Shown one piece after another: positions 18,353-26,959 of a stretch of DNA of 64,000 nucleotides. The translations under genes were made by a program, and so were the position numbers. The notes below the pieces were generated by a model, which searched no databases, was not told where the DNA came from, and worked only from the letters and a program-made list of their open reading frames with translations. Numbering within the stretch: position 1 is the first letter of the stretch; each line of letters opens with the position of its first letter. This DNA comes from CAWKOH01 sp963851245 (GTDB lineage: Bacteria; Actinomycetota; Acidimicrobiia; Acidimicrobiales; Palsa-688). The stretch is from NCBI GenBank assembly GCA_963851245.1, contig CAWKOH010000010.1, forward strand, positions 186,001 to 250,000, given 5' to 3'.

Positions 18353-19288
18353 ATGATCACGGCACACGCTCTTACCAAGCGCTACGGCGCAACGACAGCT
18401 GTGGACGATCTGACCTTCGAGGTCCTACCCGGTGTAGTCACCGGTTTCCTGGGGCCGAACGGGTCGGGTAAGTCGACGACTATGCGGATGATCATGGGCC
18501 TCGATGTTCCGGACTCCGGGACGGCCCTGATTGGCGGAAGGTCGTACCCCGAGTTGGCCTGGCCTCTGAGGGAGGTGGGCGGCCTGCTGGACGCGAAGGC
18601 ATTCCATCCTGCTCGCAGCGCCCGCAACCACCTGCGTTGGCTGGCCCTGACCAACGACATCCCGCTTCGCCGGGTCGACGAGGTCCTGGATCAGGTCGGC
18701 TTGAGCTCCGTGGCCGGCCGGGCGGCCGGGAAGTTCTCCCTTGGCATGAGCCAGCGGCTCGGCATCGCAGCGACATTGTTGGGCGACCCGGGGGTGCTGT
18801 TGTTCGACGAGCCTGTGAATGGTCTGGACCCGGAGGGCATCCGGTGGGTTCGTCACTTCCTTCGGGGACTGGCCGGCGAGGGCCGGACAGTTTTCGTGTC
18901 CAGCCATCTGATCAGCGAGATGTCGCTGACCGCTGATCGGCTGGTTGTCATCGGCCGGGGCCGGCTGATCGCCGAGACGAGTGTGGCCGACTTCGTCGCC
19001 AGGAGCGGCCCCGGGGCTGTCAAGCTGGTCACACCCGATCTGGCCTCGTTCACCGCGGCGCTCACCGCCATTGGGGCCGCATTGGCGGCCGGCGCGGGTG
19101 GGTCGCTGACCGTCGAGGGGTTGACCGCACCAGAGATCGGCGATCTGGCTGCCCGCGATGGTCTGCGGGTTCACGAGCTGGTGCCGATCGCTGCCTCTTT
19201 GGAGGACACGTTCATGGAGTTGACCCACGACGAGGTGGAATACCGCCCCTCGACCACAGCCGGCGCGGCTGCCTTCGAGAAGGAGTGA
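18353..19288 (+). CDS. ABC transporter ATP-binding protein (ABC-2/drug exporter type)
   Basis: A 311-residue ATPase: Walker A GPNGSGKST, signature FSLGMSQRLGIA, Walker B VLLFDEPVNGLDPEG and the switch His in FVSSHLISEM. The LDAKAFHPARSARNHLRW segment after the Q-loop is typical of actinobacterial BcrA/ABC-2 ATPases. It overlaps the permease that follows by four bases (GTGA), so they are translationally coupled and form one exporter. Start has no Shine-Dalgarno sequence, which suggests leaderless translation. Confidence 0.92.
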   Translation: MITAHALTKRYGATTAVDDLTFEVLPGVVTGFLGPNGSGKSTTMRMIMGLDVPDSGTALIGGRSYPELAWPLREVGGLLDAKAFHPARSARNHLRWLALTNDIPLRRVDEVLDQVGLSSVAGRAAGKFSLGMSQRLGIAATLLGDPGVLLFDEPVNGLDPEGIRWVRHFLRGLAGEGRTVFVSSHLISEMSLTADRLVVIGRGRLIAETSVADFVARSGPGAVKLVTPDLASFTAALTAIGAALAAGAGGSLTVEGLTAPEIGDLAARDGLRVHELVPIAASLEDTFMELTHDEVEYRPSTTAGAAAFEKE

Positions 19289-20097
19289 CGGATATGACCC
19301 AAGCCATCCAGACCGCCCAGCTGGGACATTATCGCCTCAAGCACGTGGTCAAGTCGGAGATCGCGAAGATCGTGACCCTGCGATCTACAGCTATCACTCT
19401 CGCCGTCACAGTCGCGGTCGGCCTGCTGGTGACGGGGCTGGTGACCAACGCCGCCTTGCACCACGGACCCGACTGGTACAACGGCTTCGACCCGACCCAA
19501 CAGGCGCTGACCGGCTTGATCGTCGCCGGTCTGACCGGCGGCGTTTTCGGAGCGTTGCTGATCACTGGCGAGTACTCGAGTGGCACCATCCGTACGACTC
19601 TGGCCGCCACTCCCAGACGGCCGATCCTGCTGGCGGCCAAGATCGGCGTGACCGCCACAGCCACCGTGGTCTTCTGTGTGCTGCTCAGCTTCGTCTCGTT
19701 CTTCCTCGGCGAGGCCATCCTTTCCGGGGGCGGGGCTCCCTCGGCGAGCTTGGGATCGCCGGGCGCGTTCCGGGCCGTGTTCATGACCGGCTTGTTCATT
19801 GCGCTCATGGCCCTTATGTCCTTCGGGTTCGGGCTCATCTTTCGTAGCACCGCAGCCGCCATCGCCGCTTTCGTCGGCGTGGTCTTCGTGCTCCCGCTCG
19901 TCATGCGTGGCATATCCCAGCCCGATCTTCGCTACCTGCCCACCAACATCCTCGTTAACTCGGTCATGGCTACCGTCAATCAGGTTGGCGGGATCGTCCG
20001 ACCGCTGTCCGCGGTCGCCGGGTTGTTGTTGATGGTGGCTTACGCCACGGCCGCCATTGCCATCGGCGCCGTACTGTTCATGAAGCGAGACGCTTGA
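19285..20097 (+). CDS. ABC-2-type transporter permease
   Basis: About six hydrophobic segments (STAITLAVTVAVGLLVTGLV; LTGLIVAGLTGGVFGALL; VFCVLLSFVSFFLGEAIL and three more) with a conserved GEYSSGTIRTTLAATPRR loop, the family's usual cytoplasmic region after the second helix. The GTG at 19285 overlaps the ATPase stop; ATG at 19294 is an alternative start. Together with the ATPase it should make a small exporter, cargo unknown. The C-terminus ends KRDA as in many actinobacterial members. Confidence 0.9.
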   Translation: MTDMTQAIQTAQLGHYRLKHVVKSEIAKIVTLRSTAITLAVTVAVGLLVTGLVTNAALHHGPDWYNGFDPTQQALTGLIVAGLTGGVFGALLITGEYSSGTIRTTLAATPRRPILLAAKIGVTATATVVFCVLLSFVSFFLGEAILSGGGAPSASLGSPGAFRAVFMTGLFIALMALMSFGFGLIFRSTAAAIAAFVGVVFVLPLVMRGISQPDLRYLPTNILVNSVMATVNQVGGIVRPLSAVAGLLLMVAYATAAIAIGAVLFMKRDA

Positions 20098-20106
20098 ACC
20101 AAGCCG

Positions 20107-20232
20107 GGTAGGACTGGCCGCAGGCTGGCTTACCGCAAAGCGAGCCGGGCGGGCCACACCCTGGCCCGGCGGCTCCTGGGCGAGGAGATCTACGAACCCG
20201 AGCCGTTCAGCACCGGTACAGGGGGCATCTAG
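20107..20232 (+). other. Orphan 42-codon coding-like tail before otsA
   Basis: An open frame ending in TAG at 20230 reads AYRKASRAGHTLARRLLGEE and closes with EPEPFSTGTGGI. Codon use and charge pattern look protein-coding, but there is no start or ribosome site and I do not recognise the family. It may be the C-terminal end of a gene whose body has been lost. Confidence 0.3.
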
Positions 20233-20241
20233 GGTGCAGGC

Positions 20242-21675
20242 ATGCCACGCGCCGGTGGGGCCTCATTCGTAGTCGTCGCCAACCGCCTGCCCGTTGAGCG
20301 CTTCAGCCAAGTGGACGGTTCTCTGGGCTGGCGGGTCAGCCCCGGAGGTCTGGTGGCGGCCCTGGGCCCGGTCATGGCCCGCAACCAGGGCACGTGGGTC
20401 GGTTGGAGCGGGACCGCGGATGAGGCTCTCGAGCCCTTCGAGGCTGAAGGCATGCGCTTGGTGCCGGTGGCACTCGCCGCCGGCGAAGTTCGCGATTATT
20501 ACGAGGGGTTTTGCAACGCAACGTTGTGGCCCCTCTATCACGATGTGACGGCGGTCCCCCTGTTCGACCGACGCTGGTGGGAGGCGTATGGCGACGTCAA
20601 CCGGCGCTTCGCTGACGTCGTCGCCCTCGAGGCGGCTAGAGCGGCGGTGGTCTGGGTCCAGGATTATCAGCTCCAACTGGTCCCTGCCCTGCTGCGCGCC
20701 AGGCGCCCCGACTTGAGAATTGGATTCTTCAATCACATTCCTTTTCCCGGCTACGAGATTTACTCTCGGCTCCCCTGGAGAAGACAGGTCGTCGAGGGTC
20801 TTCTGGGGGCGGACCTGATCGGGTTCCAGCGCGGCGACGACGCCGCCAACTTCTTGCGGGCCTGCCGGAAGCTGACCGGCGTCGCAACCCGTGGGTCGGT
20901 GATCGAGAGCTTTCCCGGACCGGAGCCCGAAGAGCCCGAGCGGCAGATCCGCGCCGCCTCCTTCCCCATCTCCGTCGATTCCTCCAGCCTGGAGGCGCTG
21001 GCGCGTGAAGAAGCCACCCAGACCCGGGCCCGCCAACTGCGGTCACAGCTCGGGAATCCCGAGGTGGTCTTGTTGGGCGTGGACCGTCTCGATTACACGA
21101 AGGGCATTCTGCACCGTCTGCGCGCCTATGGAGAGCTCCTCGACGAAGGAAAGCTCGATCCCAGTTTCGCCATCATGGTGCAGGTCGCCAGCCCCAGTCG
21201 GGACCGCGTCGAGGAGTATCAGCGCCTGCGCGACGAGATCGAGGGAGTGGTAGGACGGATCAATGGCGATCACTCCTCCATCGGCCGGACGGCCATTCGC
21301 TACTTACACCAGTCGTTCCCCAAGGAGGAGATGGCTGCCCTGTACCTCACCGCCGATGTGATGCTGGTCACCCCCCTCCGCGATGGTATGAACCTAGTGG
21401 CCAAGGAATACGCGGCCTGCAACTTCGATCTGCGCGGAAGGTTGGTGCTTTCTGAGTTCACCGGCGCCGCCGAAGAGCTGCGGAACGCCTTTCTGGTCAA
21501 TCCCTACGACATCGACGGAACCAAAGCAGCCATCCTGGAGGCCATCGGGGTGTCGTCGAGCGAGGCGGCTCGGCGCATGCGGACCCTGCGTCGTCGCGTG
21601 ATCGAGTTCGACGTCCACCACTGGGCCAACACCTTCCTCGCCGCCCTGGACATGGTCACCAACCCAACCGGATGA
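20242..21675 (+). CDS. otsA: Alpha,alpha-trehalose-phosphate synthase (UDP- or ADP-forming), GT20
   Basis: The 477-residue product is a complete GT20 enzyme making trehalose-6-phosphate from a nucleotide-glucose and glucose-6-phosphate in the cytoplasm. Recognisable motifs: VVVANRLPVERF and the following WRVSPGGLVAALGPV (acceptor loop), VWVQDYQLQLVP, FFNHIPFPGYEIYSRLPWR, LLGVDRLDYTKGILHRL, and PLRDGMNLVAKEYAAC with the nucleotide-ribose Glu. QDYQL in place of HDYHL is usual in actinobacterial members. Trehalose protects against osmotic and desiccation stress. No otsB phosphatase is in the window, so the second step must be encoded elsewhere. Confidence 0.95.
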   Translation: MPRAGGASFVVVANRLPVERFSQVDGSLGWRVSPGGLVAALGPVMARNQGTWVGWSGTADEALEPFEAEGMRLVPVALAAGEVRDYYEGFCNATLWPLYHDVTAVPLFDRRWWEAYGDVNRRFADVVALEAARAAVVWVQDYQLQLVPALLRARRPDLRIGFFNHIPFPGYEIYSRLPWRRQVVEGLLGADLIGFQRGDDAANFLRACRKLTGVATRGSVIESFPGPEPEEPERQIRAASFPISVDSSSLEALAREEATQTRARQLRSQLGNPEVVLLGVDRLDYTKGILHRLRAYGELLDEGKLDPSFAIMVQVASPSRDRVEEYQRLRDEIEGVVGRINGDHSSIGRTAIRYLHQSFPKEEMAALYLTADVMLVTPLRDGMNLVAKEYAACNFDLRGRLVLSEFTGAAEELRNAFLVNPYDIDGTKAAILEAIGVSSSEAARRMRTLRRRVIEFDVHHWANTFLAALDMVTNPTG

Positions 21676-21677
21676 CT

Positions 21678-21695
21678 GGTGCCGGAGGAGGCACC
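21678..21695 (+). terminator. Possible hairpin terminator after otsA
   Basis: GGTGCC (21678-21683) and GGCACC (21690-21695) pair perfectly across a 6-base loop, three bases past the otsA stop. No T-run follows, so this would be an atypical terminator or an RNA-stabilising hairpin. Confidence 0.35.
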
Positions 21696-21799
21696 GGCAA
21701 GCCGTCGCCGGCGTTCCCGCATTCAAGGTTCTATTTATCGCTCTCGTGAACTATTGTAATAAGTGGCAAGTATCCCTTATTCGATGAAGGGGGCGACTC

Positions 21800-22264
21800 A
21801 TGGACGACATCACCTTCGTACCGACCCTGTCCTATCGCGATCCGAAGGCAGCTCTCGATTGGCTGGCGAGAGCCTTCGACTTCGAAGTGACCATGGCCAT
21901 CGACGGCCCCGACGACGAACCGTCTCACGGCCACTACGAGATGGGCTACGAGGGACGGGGCCGGGTGATAATCGGGGGCGAGTGGAACGAGTGGATGCGC
22001 AGCCCCGCGTCCGGCGACGGTCGCAACTCGTCGAGCGTCCACGTCGAGGTCACACGTGACATAGACGCTCATTGTGAACGAGCCCGCGCGGCCGGGGCTC
22101 GCATCCTCGTAGAGCCCGCCGATCAGTTCTACGGCGACCGGGTCTACCGGTGCGTCGACCCGGAAGGCCATTACTGGACGTTCGCCATGCACGTTCGTGA
22201 CGTCACCCGCGCCGAGGCCGAAGCCGCCATAGGCACGCCCATTCACGCACCGGGCTGGCAGTGA
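21800..22264 (+). CDS. VOC-superfamily (glyoxalase/bleomycin-resistance-like) protein
   Basis: A 154-residue protein in the style of PhnB/glyoxalase proteins: TFVPTLSYRDPKAALDWLAR, FDFEVTMAIDGPDDEP, then the second beta-alpha-beta unit SVHVEVTRDIDAHCERARAAGA and DPEGHYWTFA. The GAAGGGGG ribosome site precedes the ATG. A 124-base AT-rich stretch upstream probably holds the promoter. It overlaps the ArsR regulator by four bases (GTGA), and an SRPBCC gene follows, a three-gene layout common for ArsR-SRPBCC pairs. Possibly a binding or detoxification enzyme. Confidence 0.85.
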   Translation: MDDITFVPTLSYRDPKAALDWLARAFDFEVTMAIDGPDDEPSHGHYEMGYEGRGRVIIGGEWNEWMRSPASGDGRNSSSVHVEVTRDIDAHCERARAAGARILVEPADQFYGDRVYRCVDPEGHYWTFAMHVRDVTRAEAEAAIGTPIHAPGWQ

Positions 22265-22611
22265 GCCCGTCGGCGGCGGCGCTTCCCGAGGGCGACGATG
22301 TCGACCGCACTCTCGCCGCGCTGGCCGACCCGGTGCGGCGGCGCTCCGTCGAGCTGCTGGCCCAGCGGCCGCGCCGGGCGGGGGAGCTGGCCGGCGCGGT
22401 CGGTGTCTCCGCGCCCGTCATGAGCCGGCACCTCCGCGTGCTGCGCGGAGCCGACCTGGTCGAGGAGGAGCACCCACCGTTCGACGCTCGGGTTCGGGTG
22501 TACTCCCTCCGGACCACGTCCATGGGCGCACTCAAGGCCTGGCTTGCCGACGCCGAAGCGGGTTGGGTTCAGCAGCTCGCCGCCTTCAAGGACCACGTGG
22601 AGCGCGGGTGA
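22261..22611 (+). CDS. ArsR-family winged-helix regulator
   Basis: A 116-residue protein with the ArsR core: LAALADPVRRRSVELLAQRP, then AGELAGAVGVSAPVMSRHLR and LRGADLVEEEHPPFDARVRV. No Cys metal-binding motif is present, so it is likely of the non-metal class that accompanies AHSA1/SRPBCC genes. The GTG start overlaps the VOC stop, and its own stop overlaps the next GTG, so three genes are translationally coupled. It probably autoregulates this small operon from the promoter before 21800. Confidence 0.88.
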   Translation: MSPSAAALPEGDDVDRTLAALADPVRRRSVELLAQRPRRAGELAGAVGVSAPVMSRHLRVLRGADLVEEEHPPFDARVRVYSLRTTSMGALKAWLADAEAGWVQQLAAFKDHVERG

Positions 22612-22897
22612 GCGGCTCCCGGGTGCTCGTGGCCTTGCGGGTCACGGCGCCCGCGGCGCGGGCCTTCGCCGCCTTCACCGACGAAATCGGCGAGTGGTGG
22701 TGCCCCAATGGGCTGTTCCGCTTTACAGATCGGGCCGGCGGACGGTTGGCATTCGAGCCCGACCCTCCCAAACGGCTGGGACGCCATCCCCAGGAGCACG
22801 CGGCCCGCCACGGATTCCCCTGAGCCCGTTCCAGCAACGGCTGGCCGAGTGGTGGCAGGCGCTGCTGCGTTCGCTTGCTGCCCGCGTCACCACCTGA
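22608..22897 (+). pseudogene. SRPBCC/AHSA1-family protein remnant, internal deletion plus two frameshifts
   Basis: The N-terminal ~48 codons from GTG 22608 are normal for the family: LVALRVTAPAARAFAAFTDE, WWCPNGLFRFTDRAGGRLAF. The sequence then jumps to NGWDAIP, QEHAARHGFP and PLSPFQQRLAEWWQALLRSL, which are the last ~40 residues of such proteins, but in three different frames. The two frame changes map to C runs near 22790 and 22827, each needing one extra C. The central ~60 residues are missing. The upstream ArsR and VOC genes look intact. After 22897 nothing coding is seen until 23088. Confidence 0.75.
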
Positions 22898-23087
22898 CCC
22901 AACGCCGTTGTGAGGGCCCGATGCGCCGGCGCGGATTGGCACGCGCCCCCGAGGTGCTGTGTCCTATCGTCGGTTGGGTGGAGCCGGTTCGTTCGGATGT
23001 GATGATGTCGACCCTCGCCAACATCTTGCGCGGGACTCTTTTGAACCCGATCCAAGATCGCGGCTCGATGCCAGAGGGAGTCGAGCC

Positions 23088-25637
23088 GTGATCAGCATCG
23101 CTTACGAAGGGACCCGGGTGATCGAGATCGCGTCGGGGCTCTCAGCCGCGGTGACCGGCCGGTTCTTCGCCGATCTCGGGGCGGATGTCATGAGGGTGGA
23201 AGAGCTCGAGCAAGCGCCGGACCAACCGGGCGAACGCGCCGTGCTGGCTTGGGCGCGGGCGGCCAAGCGCATGCTGCCGGCTCCCGAGGGACGGCGGTTG
23301 GGCATCGAGGACCTCGATCCGCTGATCGCGGGGGCCGATGTCGTGATCACCGATCTGAGCCCGCGTCGGTGGGCAGAGTCCTTCCCCTCGCTCGAGGTGA
23401 TGTCGGAAGCTTGCCCGGGAACAGTGTTCGTCGACATCACCGGTTTCGGGCGAGTCGGTCCGTACGTCGACTACCTCCCCGGGGACCTGGTCCTGCTGGG
23501 TTTGTCCGGCTACCTGTTCACGTGCGGGCTGAACGACCGTGAACCCCTGCGTCTCGGGGTCGATCTGGTCGACATCGCCACGGGCGTCAACGCCGCGGGC
23601 GGTGCGATGGCAGGGCTGCACCACGCCCGGCGGACCGGCCAGGGTCAAGTGGTGGAGGTATCGGCGCTGCGGACGATGCTTTCCATGGCGATGAGCTTCC
23701 CGACCAGCTACTCCTTCCAGGGAAGCATCCGGCGCCGTTCGTCGACGGGGATGGTGAGCGTCGGAATCATGCTGCGGTGCCGGGACGGCCACGCCCTGGT
23801 GAACACCTTCCGGACGCCGTCGGAGATGCTCTACGTGTTGCTCGAAGACGAACGCCTGCTGGACGAGAAGTTCGGGGACTACATCGGCCGGGAGATCAAC
23901 CAGCAGGAGATGGCCCAGATCATGGCCGAGGCGGCCGCCGGCAAGACGATGCGCGAGCTGTTCGAGAAGGGTCAGGAGCTGCGCCTTCAGAACGCCATGG
24001 TGCAATCTCCGCTCCAGACGCCTTCGGACCCCCAACACAGGATGCGCAGCTTCTTCCAACCGCTCGTGGTAGATGACGGGGCGACGATCCGGGCGCCCGT
24101 GACGCCGGTGGTTCCTCTCGACGCCCGCGACGAACATGGGCACCGTAACGGCAAGACGATCACGGCCAGCGAGGCGGCGGGTTGGCGCCAAGAGCCCATC
24201 GGCCGCCAGGCAGTCGCCGACCCGAGCCGGAACGTCTTCGAAGGCCTGAAGGTGCTCGAGCTCACCTTCGCGTGGGCCGGCCCCTTCATGGGGCGTATCC
24301 TCGCCGATCACGGTGCCCAGGTAGTCAAGATCGAGTCGCGCCGGTACCCCGACACGGCGAGGGGAGCGGACCTCGTCGATCTCAGCTTCGGTGACAACGA
24401 CCGTTGGATGGATCGCTCCCTGGCCTACGTCATCGCCAACCCGGCCAAGTATCACGTCGGCATGGACCTCACCGATCCCGCCGCCAAGGAAGTGCTCCTC
24501 GACCTGGTGCGGTGGGCCGACGTGATCATCGAGAACTTCACGCCCCGCGTCCTCCCGAACCTGGGGCTCGGCTGGGACCTGTTCCGATCGGTGAACTCAT
24601 CGGTCGTCATGATCTCGGCGAGCGGCTTCGGCCAGCAGGGGCCGTACCGGGACTACGGCGCGTGGGGCTGGGGCCTGGAGTGCCAGGCGGGGATCACCCA
24701 CCAGACGGGATACCTCGGCGATCCGGATCCCCTGCTGTTCACCCCGACCATGCCCGATCCGCTCTCGGCGGCCGCAGGAGTGGCGGCCACCATCGCCGCG
24801 CTCGAGGAGCGTCGCCGTACCGGCAAGGGGCAGTGGATCGACCTGTCGCAATACGAGTGCGCCACCTTTGCCACGCTGATCGACATCCTCCGCGGCGGTG
24901 AGACGGGCGCCGATCGGCCTCGCGCCGGCAATCGCCACGCGTGGCGGGCTCCACAGGGTGTCTATCCGTGCGAGGGTGCCGACGCATGGGTCGCGGTAGC
25001 CGTGGACTCCGACGAGCGGTGGGCTCCGCTGTGCGAGGTGATTGGCCGTCCCGATCTCGCCGCCGAGGACGGCTTACGCACCCACCGCGGGCGCTACGCC
25101 GAACACGACCGCCTGGACGAAGCCATCGGCGAATGGACTCGCGGGCGTACCAAGCACGAGGCGATGCATTTGCTCCAGCAGGCCGGTGTGCCGGCGGGAG
25201 CGGTCCAGAACGGCAAGGATCTTCACTACGATCCCCAGGTGCGGGCTCTCGAGTACTTCCGGGCCGCGTGGGGATCGGAGCTGGGCTTAAGAATCTGGCC
25301 GGGAACGTGGTACGGAATGGAGCGCACCCCCGGAGACGTACGGCGGGGCACGTCGACTTTCGGCGAGGACAACGAGCGGGTACTGCGGGACCTCCTCGGC
25401 TATGACCCCGAGAAGGTGAAGACCCTGCTGTCGAGCGAGGCGCTGTCCGACGTGGCGGACGGCCTGCAGAAGCCCGCCATCCCCGGCGTGCCGGTCGCCA
25501 CCTTGCTCGAACGAGGGATGATCCTCAGCTGGGACGACGACTACCGCCTGCTCCCGGCGCAAGTGGCCCAGCGCAACCAACGTTGGCGGCGCGACCACGG
25601 TCTGCCGGAGATCCGCCTCGACGGACGCGACGACTGA
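23088..25637 (+). CDS. Tandem-domain class III CoA transferase (CaiB/BaiF family)
   Basis: Start at GTG 23088 with GGGAG about seven bases upstream; an open frame continues to 22959 without family resemblance. The 849-residue protein holds two CaiB/BaiF domains: one at ~5-380 (RVIEIASGLSAAVTGRFFAD; VFVDITGFGRVGPYVDYLPG; catalytic-region GVDLVDIATGVNAAGGAMAG) and a second at ~385-800 (VLELTFAWAGPFMGRILADH; MISASGFGQQGPYRDYGAWG). Normal members have one domain of ~400 residues. Such enzymes move CoA between carboxylic acids, the usual activation step for steroid-, terpene- or aromatic-acid breakdown. The aspartate nucleophile is probably the Asp in GVDLVDIATG; in the second half the matching region reads FTPTMPDPLSAAAG. 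Confidence 0.88.
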   Translation: MISIAYEGTRVIEIASGLSAAVTGRFFADLGADVMRVEELEQAPDQPGERAVLAWARAAKRMLPAPEGRRLGIEDLDPLIAGADVVITDLSPRRWAESFPSLEVMSEACPGTVFVDITGFGRVGPYVDYLPGDLVLLGLSGYLFTCGLNDREPLRLGVDLVDIATGVNAAGGAMAGLHHARRTGQGQVVEVSALRTMLSMAMSFPTSYSFQGSIRRRSSTGMVSVGIMLRCRDGHALVNTFRTPSEMLYVLLEDERLLDEKFGDYIGREINQQEMAQIMAEAAAGKTMRELFEKGQELRLQNAMVQSPLQTPSDPQHRMRSFFQPLVVDDGATIRAPVTPVVPLDARDEHGHRNGKTITASEAAGWRQEPIGRQAVADPSRNVFEGLKVLELTFAWAGPFMGRILADHGAQVVKIESRRYPDTARGADLVDLSFGDNDRWMDRSLAYVIANPAKYHVGMDLTDPAAKEVLLDLVRWADVIIENFTPRVLPNLGLGWDLFRSVNSSVVMISASGFGQQGPYRDYGAWGWGLECQAGITHQTGYLGDPDPLLFTPTMPDPLSAAAGVAATIAALEERRRTGKGQWIDLSQYECATFATLIDILRGGETGADRPRAGNRHAWRAPQGVYPCEGADAWVAVAVDSDERWAPLCEVIGRPDLAAEDGLRTHRGRYAEHDRLDEAIGEWTRGRTKHEAMHLLQQAGVPAGAVQNGKDLHYDPQVRALEYFRAAWGSELGLRIWPGTWYGMERTPGDVRRGTSTFGEDNERVLRDLLGYDPEKVKTLLSSEALSDVADGLQKPAIPGVPVATLLERGMILSWDDDYRLLPAQVAQRNQRWRRDHGLPEIRLDGRDD

Positions 25638-25652
25638 TCGGTCTCCGGCGAA

Positions 25653-25690
25653 CTAACACTTGTCAGCTTAATGAGGACGCGGTAGACAAG
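25653..25690. promoter_or_regulatory. Putative operator region of the P450 cluster
   Basis: CTAACACTTGTCAG (25653-25666) is an imperfect palindrome whose first nine bases recur inverted at 17857-17865. CTTGTC (25660-25665) is also mirrored perfectly by GACAAG at 25685-25690. Located between the CoA transferase and the P450 gene. A TetR regulator is encoded at 28221; linking the two is inference. Confidence 0.35.
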
Positions 25691-25753
25691 AGCGAAGGCC
25701 GGAGGGAGGGCCGGGCGTCGCGCCCTGGAGAACGAAAGGCAACGGTGAGGACC

Positions 25754-26954
25754 ATGCCGTCTGAGGACTTCGATTTCGACCCCTTCGATCCGGCCTACTG
25801 GGAGGATCCATACCCCTATTACCGGGAGATGCGGCAGAATCATCCGGCGTACCGGCGGGACATAGAGAACCACCGGGTCTGGCCCCACTACTGGATGCTC
25901 AGCCGTGCTCCGGACGTTCAGGCCGCGGCAGGCGACTGGAAGACATTCTCCTCGGCGCGGGGGACGCTCATCGACACCGACATCAGCCTCATTCCCCCGA
26001 ATATGTTCAACATGGATCCTCCCCGCCACGACGTGCACAGGAGGATCCTGAGCCGGGTCCTGACACCCTCCCGGGTAGCCGCGCTAGAGCCGTTCGTGGA
26101 GTCCCACGCCCGTTCCCTCATCGACGACTTCAAGGAACGGGGTATCGCGGATGCCGTCACTGAATTCTCCCAGCTAATCCCCAGCACCGTGGTGTGCGAG
26201 CTGATGGGCTTGCCCAGGGAGGATCAGCTGAAGTTCCTCGGGTGGAACCTGGCGACGATCGGCGGAGCCGACTTCACGAGCGAGGCGGCCCTGACTGCTT
26301 ATGGCGAAATGGAGCAGTACTGGAAGCAGCTAGTCGCCACTCGGCGACGCGACCGTGCTGACGACCTGGTGTCTCAGATTCTCCTCGCCGTGGCGGAGGA
26401 GCGGGCCGACCTTAGCGACGCCGAAGTCTGGGGATTCTGTTCGCTGCTTCACGATGCGTCCCAGAACACCACCATCAACATGATCACCAACGGCCTCATC
26501 GCGCTCGGCAAGACACCCGGACCAGCGGAGGAAGCTGGCAGAAAATCCACAGCTGTGGTCGACCGGGATCGAGGAGCTCCTGCGCTACGTCTCCCCGGTT
26601 CAGGGCCTGGCCCGCACCACCACCATCGACGTCCCTGTGGGAGACGTGACCATCCCCGCCGGTGACCAGGTGCTGCTTCTCTACGGCTCAGCGAACCATG
26701 ACGACACGGTTTACGACGAGCCAGAGACACTTGATGTCACTCGCGAGGCCAAGGCGCAGTGGACCTTTGGGCACGGTATCCATTACTGCCTCGGTGCCGC
26801 AGTGGCCAAGCTGGAGACGAGGGTCGCCCTCAAGTGCTTCGTGGATAGCCTCGGCGAATGGGAGGTCGATGAGGGAACCATTGTGCGCTCCCAGCTCGTT
26901 CCTACCCGCGGCATCACGAGCGCGCCGGTCCGGTTCGAACCAGTGAAAGGCTGA
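25754..26954 (+). pseudogene. Cytochrome P450 (class I bacterial), +1 frameshift
   Basis: From ATG 25754 the frame gives a normal P450 N-terminal two-thirds: FDFDPFDPAYWEDPYPYYRE, then FNMDPPRHDVHRRILSRVLT and LVSQILLAVAEERADLSDAE. At 26511-26513 an extra A breaks NGLIALGK; dropping it restores HPDQRRKLAENPQLWSTGIE and EELLRY (ExxR region), and the heme-binding loop FGHGIHYCLG with the axial Cys, to the stop at 26952. The acidic-alcohol pair of helix I is replaced by HDASQNT, close to the usual A/G-G-x-D/E-T-T. Repaired length is about 399 residues. It needs a ferredoxin and reductase, neither of which is in this window. Confidence 0.85.
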
Positions 26955-26959
26955 AGCAT

